This document shows, piece by piece, positions 46,763-59,128 of a DNA stretch of 64,000 bases. Position 1 is the stretch's first letter; each line of letters opens with the position of its first letter. The translations under genes and the position numbers were made by a program. This DNA comes from Seiridium cupressi. Its lineage: Eukaryota; Ascomycota; Sordariomycetes; Amphisphaeriales; Sporocadaceae. The notes beneath the pieces are model-generated. The model was not told the origin of the DNA, searched no databases, and saw only the letters and a program-made list of their open reading frames with translations. The stretch spans positions 536,022-600,021 of the forward strand of contig JARVKI010000014.1 in NCBI GenBank assembly GCA_036674765.1. Direction: 5' to 3'.

Positions 46763-49700
46763 CCCCCAACTTCCCAGACGCGAACATGTCGGGGGGCCTT
46801 CGCGAATAGCCCCAAACGACTCAATCCTTTCGTGCTTGATCTTGACAGGCAGCAGCCTGGTGGGGTTGCTGAGCGGTGACCTACGTAATTGGTTTGTGTG
46901 ATACAGTGAGAGGGCCTCAGCTACATGTTACCTAGTGCATCCTTCGCTCTGAGTTCCGGAGTCGTGGTGAGATCTCTCAGAAGCCGTGCGCTAGCAGCAA
47001 CCTTCAGTGAGCCTCTCAATTGAGTGCCATCCTTGGATGTCATGTATGCGAAGTTGGCGTCCAACCACTAACCTTTGGGCATGGATTTATGTTGAGCTGT
47101 TTGAGCTTGTCTTCTCGTCATCGTTCGTGAAACGCATATGGATCGGTTGGAGGAAGACAAGTGTACGCATTGTATACATCTATGCTGCACGAAAAGGCCA
47201 ACAATTATAACGCCGTGTGGTACTAGCACTAACTAAGCACTGGAGCGCTTGCCAGTTGTCGGAGGTCGTTACAGCAGTACGTAAACCAGCATGTGGCTGA
47301 TCTGAAGGGAAGTGTTTTTGAGCTGCTGGGTACGAGTGGAATGAAGGAGAACTGAGCAAGATTGAATGCGATGAATCGAAGAAGTTATTCACGGGGGCAC
47401 TGCGGCGGATCAACGTTGGTAACCCACATCACGCGTGTAGATTAATCGATTGTTCCATCGCACAGCCATCTGATCTGCCACTGAAGCCAGAAGTTCTAGG
47501 GGCCTGGCAGCGTGGGGCCTGTCCACATCATCCACAGCGTAATACGGTTACAGCGTATACAGCGCCGTCTCATTCAAGCGACCCCACCAGTTCTCCCCTA
47601 TCTTCGGCTTGACCCCGGGTTTCTCGCACTTCTATGCGAATATGCAAATAAGGCCGTCTTGGATATAGGCGGAACTGTTTCTGCGAAAACCGCCGTAATA
47701 CGAAGCTTGTGCCGCAATCTGTGAAACTCGAGGCTGTATCGTTCGGGGGATTGGAAGATTCGACCGTTAGCTAGCCGCTGATCGTCGGTGATGAGAAGCA
47801 CAAGCCCTAGCCAATTGCCGCGTCTCCTGGTAAGCAAACCCCCCGACCTCAATCTCAGCCGAGGAAGGAGGGAAAGATTGCGCCGAATAGTCGTTTGGCA
47901 AATTTACCATGTTGAAACTATCAATCAACATGTTCATTTACCTGCATAGATGGCTCATCCGTACTTGGCATGCCGACATGAACTCTTGCCCCACGTATGC
48001 AGAAACATACGGCTGTGAAATCGCCTGCTTTTACATGCACATCACAGAGTATGCATTACTCTTCCATGGGTAAAAGATATGGACACTGCTGACAAGGGTT
48101 GGAGGATGTACCATCTTCCCCGCTGGATCTTGTTGCCTCTTTTGTAGTGAGGGAAGGCGTTTCTCGCCGCTGGCCGCAAAGTGTGCATTATTTGGTGGTG
48201 GCGTACTCTATAAATGGCAAAACCGTGATTCAAGGAGCTCTACAGTATACTATCTACATATTATAGCCAATCATCGTTGCTCTCGGAGGAGACCTCAAAA
48301 AGCGGTAGTGAGCCGCGGGGTCATCGGAATACGGCAAGTCTAAAAACTTCGCTGCAGAGAGGACAAAGTGGGATTATGTGCCCAGCTCGTAGAACTCTTG
48401 CCGGACGGTAGGCAACGACCCGTGGATTGGGCTCAATGTAGTGTTGCCCAAGTAGTAATGCTTTCATGTTCTTCGGTTATGATGGTGATGCTACAAGTTC
48501 CGAGACAGCGGGTAGGCCGTACTCCATTGCGCCCCCCTCTGAACTGTTGTAGATTGGTGATCTCATCATCCATTAACAAATTGCCTCACGGGATTCACAA
48601 CCTGGCTATTGTCGCTACTTTCAGTCTAGCTGCAGCAATATTTGGTAACTTTTAGTAGTACGTATTGGCAGCAGAAAAGAAACGCTAGCAACTAATGTGT
48701 TGCAGAAGTCCTACTATCGGACCCTTTCGCGCATCACCCGGGGGCCACCCATCAACCCATGTCGCGTAACTTTCAAGCTAATGCAAGGAATGTTTCTAGT
48801 GCATACCTCGGGTCTTGTCCTGAGCATGTCCAAGAGTAAATGCCTCTCCTTACCCCAGGCGAGGGGTGCGGACACCTACCCAAAGCGGGAAGTATACATG
48901 TGCCCAGGCTATCGTACCAATGGCGCCCGCCAGGCTGGACAATGTGGAAATGGCAGATCAAATCCTCGGCCTTTCATGCCTTGGTGGACTGAAATTCTAA
49001 CATCAAGATGATCGGAGCGTTGATCAGCAGCCTGCAGCGGGCTTGGGTTTGGTGTGTATTAATGCGACTCAGATCTTCAAGCCGCCGGATCTGATATGTA
49101 GTGCCGGCTATAGTGGAGCACTGACTTGAAACAGCTCTCCCCGTTAAAAAGTGGACGAGACACCCTGTGGGGATTTAGTTGTCAGCACAGAATCTGGCTA
49201 CCTACATTGTACTTTCAGCTGCAATGAACAAAAGAAAAATCAAAGCTGTAGAACGTTGAACCTCCATTATCCACCGGTTGAATGTGCCGCGCTTCCCCAC
49301 TCTTTCTCTAAAAGAACACCCAGGTCCTGAATCTCCCCAGTGCGCAAGGTGTGTGTCTTGTCCCATTCGTGGTGATTATAGCGTGTCTTTTCCAAGGACC
49401 GAGTCATCTACTGGCTGCCGGCGTTTTCTCCGAGACACAAGCACAGTTGACTCTCACACTCGACGTCCCTATTGAATGATGTGATGGGTATCTCGAAAGC
49501 AGCTAGTCTTGAACCAGGATTTCTGGGAATGGAATGCGCTGGTGTACCTCGGCATGTACTCGGCTAGCAACAGCCCATCGACTCCCTCCCCTTCTCAACC
49601 TTCGCGTCGAGGGCTGAGCCTGCTGAGCATTCACTTGGGCGGTTCGATTTTCGAACGGTGTGAGCGCATACCAGATCATGCATGGCACGTTGTTCGCGGG

Positions 49701-51195
49701 GCAGGCCATTGGCTAATGGCATTCGCCCCGAGCCATTGGCCATGGCACGGGGCAAAACGGCCCTATTGCCACGGCTTGCTGCGCTGCGGGGTGAAGCTAG
49801 CTGGAGCGAGCTGGAGCGAGCTGGAGCTCCGCGCTGCGCCCCAAACCCCATGACGAAAACTAGAATGGATCTTGCCTCGCGTCTCAAGGGTCCTGGAGTC
49901 CAGGCCCGCCCCAGGAGGCCCTCCTTTGGGCTATTCGTACGCCGGGTGCGAGATTGATCTTGAGCAGATTTCTTGGTTCTCCAATTCTCTTATTCTCCTA
50001 TTCTCCTGTGCTCGTTACGACGCTGTCCTGCGAGATTTCCTCATTTCCTGTGTCGAGCTGAATCTCCGAGTCAGACCACGACCAGACTGTGATTGATATC
50101 TCCCGTTGTCTCGTGCATCTCAGCATTTGATCTCGTTCGCGTGGGCTTTCTTCCCGATGAGCGAAGGGCGTTAGTCTACCTAGTTGCCGTTATATGGACT
50201 TAGCGATTACGTAGAATATTCAGGGTCCTCTCGTTATCGCTATACTTTGCCGCCATTGGGCGGGCGGAGCTGAGGAGCTGGCTAATCTGATTCGCGGAAA
50301 AGACCCAGATCGACGGCACGATCCACATGGTTGCACTATGTCGTATCGGATAGGCTCATAGTCATGGTTGCGCCAGCTGTTCTTGTCACGATTCAGTGTG
50401 GGTTACTTTCACGAATCCGAAGAACCTTCCCCGTCCAAGCAGGGTAGTGCGTGGGCAAGCGTGATGAATATCGACGTGTGATGCTCGTCCTGCAAAACTC
50501 GCATTGTAGCCGAAAGCTGGGACGATTCCCACAATTTCTGGCCCCCTGCGCCCACAGGAGTCCCTAATGCCAGCTGCCCAGATTTTGACATTGGGGGATT
50601 ATTGGGCCTAGGCTCAACAAAACAATCCAAAATCTCCTTTTTCCAAGGAAAGAGGCGAGATTGGGAAAGCCACGGGGCCACCTAGAAGCACACCCCATAG
50701 CGGGTTCCGCCCGGGATGATCATACGCTTGCGCTCAAAAAGCCAGGTGCAGTATTGTCCTGTCGCAACTTCTGGCTGCCAATCGCCGCTGCCAATCGCTT
50801 GGCCGCGTGCCAGCTTCGTGTTCTCTGTGTCTCCTCGTCCGGTCGAGTACCTGCATGTACCTTAAAAGTTTGCTGCCCGTACTTCCACCCCTGGGCAGAT
50901 GATTGTTTCCCAGTGACTGCACTGTAAAAGCCACTCCCTCCTTCTCAACAACGCCCATCACTGCAGTTTCATTCATTCCTGCTAGTAGTTGGTGATTCCC
51001 TTCTGTGCTGCAAGTCTTTCCAAGAGGTAACATCTTGCCCAGGGCCGAGTCATTTGCCCACTTCGCCGTCATCGGTGGCCGTCTTTGTCTTCTTGCATCT
51101 CTGCCGAACCGGCTCTTTACCCAGAGCTTGCGCCATCTATCTCGCGAGCGCATTCCTAACTTCACGACTTTTCAAACACACTGCCCGTCGACATC
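46763..51195. other. Long gene-poor region
   Basis: 4.4 kb without a supported gene. Many short frames (47512-47724, 48368-48655, 48697-49011, 49278-49475, 49509-49957, 50409-50681, 50734-51165) overlap on both strands and have no domain, signal peptide or splice-supported extension. A GC-rich patch at about 49680-49860 contains GAGCTGGAGC-type tandem copies. From ~50,700 the plus strand looks like promoter and leader of the desaturase gene, ending in CT-rich sequence before ATG 51196. Confidence 0.5.
49797..49828. repeat. Short tandem repeat, 10-bp unit AGCTGGAGCG, about three copies
   Basis: Three successive AGCTGGAGC units inside a GC-rich patch. It has no gene context that I can support. 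Confidence 0.7.
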
Positions 51196-53298
51196 ATGGA
51201 TCGCGACCGTACGATATCGCGATGCGAGGTCGAGGGGTTGATCGCAGACGGCCAGACCATCGTCATCTTCGAGGAGAACATTCTGCGACTGGATTCATGG
51301 CTCAACAAACATCCCGGAGGACGTCTCGCTGTCTTGCATATGGTGGGGAGAGATGCGACAGACGAGATCAAGGTGTAAATATTCCCATCTTTCATTCCTG
51401 TTGCTGCATTTTGCCCAGTTGAAGCTTCACGAACAAAATCGCACTTATGTAATCGTGCATTTGCGAAATGTGGAGGAAAAAAGAGTAAAACCTCGAGAAG
51501 CTCAAGTTGGCTGTTCCATGTTCTAAATATGACGGCGCATTGTTGTCGCCCCGCGGGCCTTTCGGGCTGCTTACAAACCCTAAATCCGGACCAATTGCTG
51601 ACATTCCCACTCTAATGCAGGTACCACAGCGACACCACGTTGAAAACCATGAAGGCCTACCGGATCGGCCGGAAGCACGATGGACCCTGGATCAACATGA
51701 CACCCCCCATCCGGGGAGGCGTCTACACCAAGGACGAATCACCAATTGAGGATATTAGCGATTCCGACACCGATGCCGATGGTGCGGACACTACTGACGA
51801 GGCATGCTCCGGTGCATCTGACCAAAGCTCCCTGACTTCCGAATGCAGCAGCGTAGATGTCAAGGGCGTCCACACAACCATCACACACAGACAAACCAAC
51901 GGCCACACGACCCTTGGCTCCGAGAAGCTTGGTCGCTCAGCACCTACATCGCTCACTGCCGCACAATACACTGAGCAGTGCATGCAGGAGGGTGTTGACA
52001 AATGCATTTCAGAGTACCCATCGCTGAACCCGTTGGTCCAGGCCGACATCATCCAGAAATATCGCCAATTGCACCAAACAATACGGGATAATGGATTGTA
52101 CGAGTGCCCGTATCTCGACTATGGGAAGGAGTTGGCTCGGTATACGACCCTGTTCGTGCTCTTCATGACCGCTCTGAAATATGAGTGGTACATGAGTTCA
52201 GCAGTATGCTTGGGGCTCTTCTGGCACCAAATCATGTTCACGGCGCACGATGCTGGTCGTAAGTATTCCGTTCCCACCACTACAAACTTGTTCTTGGTCC
52301 CTGCTGGGTAGGACCGTTGCAGCCGATTTAGACCCGATTACTGACTGCGCCCTTACAGATGGCGCCATTACACATAATTTCACCTTTGACACCATGATCG
52401 GCCTGTTCATCGCAGACTTCTGCTGTGGCCTGTCCATGGGATGGTGGAAGAGCAGTCACAATGTTCACCATTTGATAACCAATCACCCCGTAAGACTTGA
52501 TGCAGCCTCCGACCTTCTGGCACCACGGCTAACAATGACCAGGAACATGACCCCGATATCCAGAACGTCCCACTGTTTGCGACGTGCCCTTCCTTCTTCA
52601 AGTCGATGAAGTCGACATACTACGATGGATTCGTCTTTGCCTGGGATGCAGTGGCAGACTTCATGGTCCCGTATCAGCAGTACACCTACTATCCCATCAT
52701 GGGCGTCGCGCGCTTCAACCTCTACCTTCTATCATGGCTGCACGTCCTATCGAGAAAGTCTTCATCGTTGGGTAGTAGCAAGGCATGGTGGATTCGCCCA
52801 ACCGAGATCACCTTCATGGCCTGCTACTGGTTCCTCTTCGGCTACTGCCTGTTGTGGCGTGCATTGCCCAACTGGACCATCCGTGTCGCTTTTGTACTAG
52901 TTTCACACATCATCACCATGCCTCTGCATGTTCAGATCACCCTTTCGCATTGGGGCATGCCGACTTCAGACCTGGGCGAAACCGAGTCATTCCCCCAGCG
53001 TCAGCTGCGTACCACTATGGATGTTGATTGCCCGGCCTGGTTGGATTTTATCCACGGAGGATTGCAATTTCAAGCCGTTCACCATTTGTTCCCGAGAGTG
53101 CCGCGCCACAACCTCAGGAAAGTGCAAGCGCTTGTAAGAGAGTTCTGCAAGGAGACCGAGATTCCCTACGTCATCTACAACTTTACCGACGGAAACAAGA
53201 AGGTTTTGAGCAGACTCGAGGAGGTCGGAGAGCAAGTAAAAGTGCTTGTCAAGTGCCAGAAATACATGGCTGAGACAGGAGAGAGCGGATTGCATTGA
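51196..53298 (+). CDS. Sphingolipid delta-8 desaturase (cytochrome b5 fusion, fatty-acid desaturase superfamily)
   Basis: Introduces the 8(E) double bond into the long-chain base of fungal glucosylceramides in the ER. Exons 51196-51374, 51621-52258, 52359-52489 and 52543-53298 give 567 aa, the usual length. Residues 1-80 are a cytochrome b5 domain with HPGG and a second heme His in VYHSDTT, which is restored by the first splice. A Ser/Asp/Thr-rich acidic linker (about 95-150) is typical of the fungal enzymes. The desaturase part has all three histidine boxes: HDAGH (split by intron 2), HNVHH and QAVHH, the last with the Gln characteristic of front-end and delta-8 desaturases. Hydrophobic segments flank the boxes. 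The exon-1 donor is GTAAAT after KV; reading through would stop at once, which supports the model. Membrane lipid gene, not obviously linked to neighbours. Confidence 0.94.
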
Positions 53299-54746
53299 TA
53301 TACTAGCATAGCCTGCCATTTCGTTATATTTGTACACAAGAGGGATCCGAACCAGTCGTAGATCCCCTACCAATACCAAAAGATCTTATATGTTATTAAA
53401 TTTGCTCTGAATTATCGTATTCGACATATGCTACCTAAGTGTATAGTAAGTGGATGTAATAGTCCTTCGCTATAGAACTCCAACAATGCCGGAAGTGGCA
53501 TGGTACGGAGAGCAAGACTCATGGCCACCACTAAACCGTCGACTGCATGTCATTAGCTCAATAGCTAAACGACAAAGAGTGCTCGAGCGAGCTAAATTGA
53601 TGCGAGAATGATGACTTTACCTATTTGACGGACAAGGACAACCTGCACTTTAGATAAGTGTTGTAGCTCTGCAGTCGTAGATGTCCCAGGAACATACCGG
53701 GTTGGTAAACGCTCTCAAGTATCAGCTTGCTACTCAGAAGAGTACCACGACCGCATCATGGGTGCTGAACAACTATCTTCCAAGAACCATAATTTCAACA
53801 GGTATGAATTAATAGTGACCTGCCGTGTACGGCTTTTTAGGTTTGAACTCTTACGCCCGAATTTGAAAGTCGCAAGTTCACTCCTAGCCATGACAACAAT
53901 ACCCCAAATTTGAATCTCAATTGTCCGGAATCCCGCAAATTCCGGCAGGCCCGGAACGCTTTGATATCAAAATCTGCAGCCATTGCAACCAGCACGGGGC
54001 TCAATCACATGATTAGAATTCCAGCAAGTCGCATGGGCTAACGGCCGACTCTATGAGCTAGGAACAAGGTAGAAAAGCAGAATCGCCTGTTCAAAAAAGT
54101 TACCTGCCAAAACCGATATTGCGTCTTTGGAGAGTCCACCGATGTGATCAGATCCGCTCCACTGCTGGACTCTGCCCCACTACCGCCGAACTCGAAATGC
54201 CACCAGCCTGACTGACGCTCGTCGCTTTCATATGATGCGGCCGGTCATTGTCGGTCACAAACAAGCTGAGATCCAAAACATGACAGCGCCTATGGGCCCG
54301 TATGTTACATTTTAAACTATACGAATGACAGCTATTTTGTGAGGGGAACCGCACTCGGCGTAACACTCCCCGCAGTAAACCACGTTTGGTGATATATGGT
54401 CTCGGCGATGAGTCTTGGCCGGAATAAGATACCCATTTTTCGGCACGGGCCTGCCCACTGTGGACTGCGCAATTGCGTGATACGTGCTCCGTTGTCGGGA
54501 GACTATCGGCTGACTGTCCACTTACTCGGCTCGTGTGCCTCAGGGCGGGCCCCCGTTATGTTTTCGTACGTGCCCCATGATCTGCAGACCTTTGAAGCCA
54601 CTCCGGCCCAGCGGGGATTGCCTCAGGCACAATGGATAGGCCAAACTCCGTCATATAAGGTGTTTTTTCTTATGGAGGCAATGGGGAGTTCATAGATTGA
54701 CAGCATTTGAACCTCGGGAAGGGTTGAAACTGGTACGAAGTTTGTC
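53299..54746. other. Intergenic region, no supported gene
   Basis: 1.45 kb between two plus-strand genes. Frames at 54148-54366 and 54312-54521 minus and 54396-54695 plus have no family features. No repeat or RNA gene seen. Confidence 0.55.
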
Positions 54747-56383
54747 ATGACCATGAACAGATCGGGAGGACGTGTCGCTGTGATAGGGGCCGGCCCAGCC
54801 GGTGCTATAGCGACAGATGCATTGGTAAAGGAGCAAGCTTTTGACACTATTCGTGTCTTCGATAGGCAGGATGTTGCCGGTGGGACATGGTGCGTTGCGG
54901 CTGCCTCTTGATCTCGGAAAGCCAATTTGACACCGCGTAGGGTACTGTCGCCGGATCCTCAGCCACAGATCCCGTCCTTTCGAGCGCTGGTTGAGCAGCG
55001 CGCAGATGCCCCTGTGCAGGTGCCTTCCTCCTTCCCCTGCGAGACACCGAGGAGTGAAGCCATCAACTCAGAAACAGAGCGTTATGCTCACACAGGCGCC
55101 CATGAACACTTACACAGCAATCTGCCCCCAAGCATCATGTGCTTCTCGCAAGAACCTATCCCTGAGCTAGTATCAGAACGGAGCCTGGTAAGGTACGGAC
55201 CGGATTCCCCATTCCGGCATAGAGAAGTTGTGCGTGAATGGGTGGAATCCATCTTCACGCGTGGGAGTCATCGCAACCTCGTCGAGTTTGGCACTATCGT
55301 GGAATTGGCAGAATATAAAGACGACGAATGGACTTTGACCTTACGAAAACTTTCAGAAGATCAGCAAAAGAACCATTGGTGGCAGGAAAAGTTCGACAAG
55401 CTTGTAGTGGCTACAGGCCACTACTATGTGCCCTATATACCCGATACATATGGCCTCGTCAAGTATGACGAGGCGTTCCCCGGAAGGATCATGCACACCA
55501 AGCACTATCGGAATATCGAGGACTTTAGAGACAAGGTCAGACACAAAACCTCGTAACTTCAGCAGGTCACTGACAATAACAGCGCGTGGTAGTGGTGGGA
55601 GGGTCAATCTCGGCGTTTGACGCGGTACATGATATTCGCACCGTGTCAAAACTACCGGTCATCGCATCGATGCGCAAGCCCAACGCAGTCTTCAGCCGCT
55701 TCGCATTTACACACCCGCACGTTGACATACGGCTTCAAGTATCAGCATTCAACCCGAGAACGGGCAGGGTTTCGTTCGCCGACGGCTCATGGGTGGACGA
55801 CGTTGATGTTGTCTTATATGCAACAGGCTACGAGTTCAGTTTCCCGTTTCTGCCAGACGTAAAGCCTGTGAACCGCAGGATACCTGGACTTTACCAACAC
55901 GTGTTTAAGACAGACAATCCTAGTCTAGCCTTCATTGGCATGGTAAGCTCTCTCTCTCTCTCGTAAAAACATGTGTGGGGAGCTAGTTTTCTAACGATAT
56001 ATGACCGTGAACAGGTGACCGGCTGTTTTGGTATACGTGCGTTCGAATGGCAAGCTGTTGCTATGGCACGTGTTTTCGCCGGGCACGCGAAACTCCCTAA
56101 CAGGGAAGACATGGAAAAATGGGAACTGAATAGGCTTGAACAGGTCGGAGACGGTTGTGCTTTCTGGAATCTCATGCCCGAGTTTGAGGAATATTTCGAG
56201 GCATACAGAGCGCTTGCAGGCGAGCCGGCTGCTGGTACTACAGGTCGCGTATTACCCAAATACGACCCAGCTTGGGCACAAGTGTTTTGGGAGTTCATTG
56301 GCTATCGAATCAGGTGGTGGTTGAAGGACGCTGAAGACGCCCTTGAGACAGAGCTAGTTCCAGCCAAAACCGCAAAGGTTTAA
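54747..56383 (+). CDS. FMO-like flavin-dependent monooxygenase
   Basis: FAD- and NADPH-dependent oxygenase of the flavin-containing monooxygenase group, which oxidises N or S atoms of small molecules. Four exons, 54747-54889, 54941-55535, 55583-55942 and 56015-56383, give 488 aa. The first intron is 51 bp and restores the GGTW motif. FAD motif RVAVIGAGPAGAIA at residues 10-22; the FMO fingerprint region FPGRIMHTKHYRN; NADPH motif VVVVGGSISAFD; then VLYATGYEFSFPFLP. All key glycine motifs are intact, so it should be active. A second Met two codons after the first is equally good as start. Flavin monooxygenases occur in the ustiloxin pathway, but this gene is about 10 kb from the peptide gene with a lipid-biosynthesis gene between, so I do not assign it to that cluster. 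Confidence 0.92.
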
Positions 56384-56878
56384 AATCTAGTACATTTGGA
56401 CAAAGACACCCCCAGGAAACGGCCATGCTTCTAGGCTTGGCTTTATTTTCTAACAGTTCAAGTCGTGGATTGGTACTCTAATGCTTATATGATAATTCGA
56501 AGACGTGCAATAAGCATGTAGTCAGCCGAGATATAAGTTCGCAGAGATTGGAGCGCGACATATGATCTCATTCCAGCTTATGAATCTGACCTATAAAGCC
56601 AAACAGTAGGCAATCAATCAAATGAAATGATGGATGCCACTATCGATGAAGCTCAATTGAGAATTTTTCACTGGCTGAACGAGCAAGGGCGATTATGTGA
56701 TATGTTAGTTGCCTGTATCGTTCTGGTGGCCCACTATTCACCAGAGTCGGGCTGCGTCCGAGGACCTTGCGAAACTGAACAACTGCAGTGCGAAGCTCAC
56801 CTGGACACATAGATACTCACTTTTACCCATACCAGTTGCCGAACCTCACTCACTTGCCTTGTTTGTTGCTTGCCCACC
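56384..56878. other. Intergenic region
   Basis: About 0.5 kb between the monooxygenase gene and the DsbA-fold pseudogene. Only short frames without features; likely 3' end of one gene and decayed promoter of the other. Confidence 0.55.
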
Positions 56879-57528
56879 ATGGCCGGTCGTCCCGTGATGA
56901 ATACTATTTCTCTTTCATCTCGCTTTGGTCATATGTCGACAGCCGGCAACTACAGGCGCTAGCGAAAGATCATAATGCAAAGACCATCTACAAGCCCACG
57001 GACCTGTTGCAAATCTTCTCGATCCCGGGTGGTCTGCCTATCAAGCAGCGTCCAGTCCAGCGACAGGCCTATCGTCTGGTCGATATGGAGCGTTGGTACA
57101 AGATCCGGAACTTACCGATCGTGAAGTTCCCGAGGTTTTATCCCGCCGATCCATCGCTTGTGTATCGCGTGCTGCTTGTGGCTTTTAATGAGGTCGGTTA
57201 CGATAACTCAGCAGTGCACGAGTTCGTGCGGAGAGAATGGAGACGGTCTGGGCCAACCAAGAAGATACTGCGGATCCGGCTACCATCGTTGCGGTGGCGA
57301 CTGCGTCCGGGCTTGATGGCGACCTCCTACTAGGGGGGGGGGGGGGCGAAGAGGGAAGAGCTTGCTGAGCAGAGGCGGCCTTGACGCAGGAGGCTGTGTC
57401 TAAGAGGTATTTCGGGGCACCATTTTACCTGTACCGGGATGAGCTGTTTCTGGGGCCAGGGCCGTTTGGAAATGCTGGACAATGTGATCAAGAGCGGTGG
57501 GACCCTATCGTATTACCCGAGATTTTAG
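56879..57528 (+). pseudogene. DsbA-fold 2-hydroxychromene-2-carboxylate isomerase-like pseudogene with a G14 tract
   Basis: Fragments in order match a fungal HCCA-isomerase-like (thioredoxin/GST-kappa fold) protein: MAGRPV in one frame, then EYYFSFISLWSYVDSRQL, FSIPGGLPIKQRP, YRLVDMERWYKIRNLPI and VHEFVR in a second frame. ETVWANQEDTADPATIVAVA and, later, YFGAPFYLYRDELF are in a third, and RLEMLDNVIKSGG is back in the second to a stop at 57526-57528. So there are frame changes near 56,897, 57,230 and 57,460, plus a TGA at 57366-57368 just after a run of 14 G at 57333-57346. A single homopolymer could be a sequencing artefact, but the other shifts are not in homopolymers, so the gene is probably dead. 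Intact homologues are glutathione-dependent isomerases of aromatic catabolism or of unknown function. Confidence 0.75.
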
Positions 57529-57968
57529 ATATGTAAGTTCTGGTGGTAGAACTCTATTCAACAATTTGATGAGCTATAAGGGATTTTATGAAATCCATAT
57601 TAATTCATAGAACTTTGTGTTATAATAGACCTTGCGTCATGCATTAACCGGTCTTTGTTTTCATCGATGAATTATGTATAAGCACGCATGTATTTATTAT
57701 CCTACGCTTACATATTAAAGGGGTTTATACAAATAAAGGTTTAGTTTCATTTTTAATTCTCAGTGGAAGGAAGTAATAAATGTACTAGGGTATTATAGTT
57801 ATTCCTTACCCCATTCCAATATACACTACATAACATCACGGTGAATACTTAGTCCTTGTTAACTTCTGCACAGGTATTGTATTTTGAGTCGATTTTTTGA
57901 TATTAATTTGGCTCAGAAGTCACAGCGCCTGGCTCACGGACCAATCAACTTTAGCATTCGGGACAAAT
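57529..57968. other. AT-rich intergenic region
   Basis: 0.44 kb of AT-rich sequence upstream of the F-box gene. It should hold that gene's promoter. Nothing else seen. Confidence 0.55.
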
Positions 57969-59128
57969 ATGGCAGAATCGACAACACTAACAGGTCTTCC
58001 AGACGAGTTGCTGATTAACATAACCGAGTTCCTATATCCTCGGGATTTGGTCAATATGGGAATGGTTAACTGGCGTCTCAGAGACTTCTTCTGGGCCAGC
58101 ATGGAGCAGAGCTTTTCCGCTGTGATGTCAGAATCTCTCAGATTCAGTTGGTAAGCGAAGCTGAGAGGTGGCGTAAAAATCTACCGGTAAGATGTTGTGC
58201 AAGAAACTGAAGGGATTACGATGTGGATCCAGAACGCAATGAGCCGCCACCTGATCGACCGCTCCTGCATTGCGCTATCGAGTATTGTAGCGACAAAAGA
58301 CTAATTCGAACAGCCGCCACCCAATATGCGGAGAGATTTCTAGAATTTCTTATGGGGCTCGAGCTGGTCAGGCACGATGGACCTTTGACGGTTGCAGTAA
58401 TGGCAAATCGGGCTGAAACACTGAAATTACTTCTGGATTTTACACCGGGTCTGCAAGAAGGTATTTGGGAAAGTAAGCAGCTCAAACAAACGTCATCTGA
58501 CAACCCAGATTCCAATTCATATATTGACACCATTACAGCAATCAGCGACCATACCTTGAGGAACTTATATGATCTTAGTGCTTTGTACGGCCAGGAGGAC
58601 ACAGTGTTGAGTCTAATGGATATCGGAGCATCAATTTGGACAGCCTCTAAGCATCTTTGCGGCGCAGCAGCTCATAGCAAGCCTCAATTGTTATTAGCTC
58701 TTATCTCTGCATACCGGTCATCGCCTTGGCCGCGGTCCATGCCAGCTCTCACTGATGCGCTCAAGATTGCCATCCTAGCTGCGTTTAGTTTCTCCCCTAA
58801 CAGTAGCTGGCTTTGGACCGAAGGGTTGGAGTTTTTAATACTACGTCCATTGGCTACTGTCGGCAGACCGTCAGGAAAGGATTGCAATTTTGAGATCTTT
58901 GACATACTCGTTGCAGCTAGAGCTGATCTCAGTATGAGTCGGGGTTTGAGCGTTATCAGAGCAGCACTCCACGCCAGTTGTCCACAGAATGCAGCACGTC
59001 TCATGGAACACGGAATACACAAGGGCTTCGCCGATCCGGAAGACTTACGAGAAGCAATCCATCTGGCGGTTCAAACCGATGGATTGCTCCATTACACCAC
59101 AGCGTTTCATCCCAAGCTACTGCAATGA
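57969..59128 (+). CDS. F-box protein with ankyrin-like helical C-terminal part
   Basis: Probable substrate receptor of an SCF ubiquitin ligase. Exon 1, 57969-58150, encodes MAESTT and the F-box (LTGLPDELLINITEFLYPRDLVNMGMVN). A 62-bp intron (GTAAGC...CTGAAG) joins FSW to DYDVDPERNEPP in exon 2, 58213-59128. The remainder is helical with degenerate ankyrin-like units (LLHCAIEYCSDKRLI, VAVMANRAETLKLLLDF, LSALYGQEDTVLSLMDIGASI, IRAALHASCPQNAARLMEHGIHKGF), a common plan in fungal F-box/ankyrin families. The frame stops at 59126-59128. A different frame continues to 59315 with plausible protein sequence (DAHSLLRSLLRAANAALKEG), so a short 3' intron or an indel near 59,070-59,125 may have been missed, and the true end may be 59315. 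Adjacent to a HET gene in a typical fast-evolving neighbourhood. Confidence 0.7.

Noticed and set aside
51196..51378. Desaturase exon 1 as a free-standing 60-aa cytochrome b5-like protein
   Set aside because: Use of the GTAAAT donor at 51375 restores the second heme His and the frame into the desaturase; the in-frame stop lies inside the intron.
54747..56383. Flavin monooxygenase as part of the peptide cluster
   Set aside because: About 10 kb away with a conserved sphingolipid gene and long gene-free DNA between; no shared promoter element seen.
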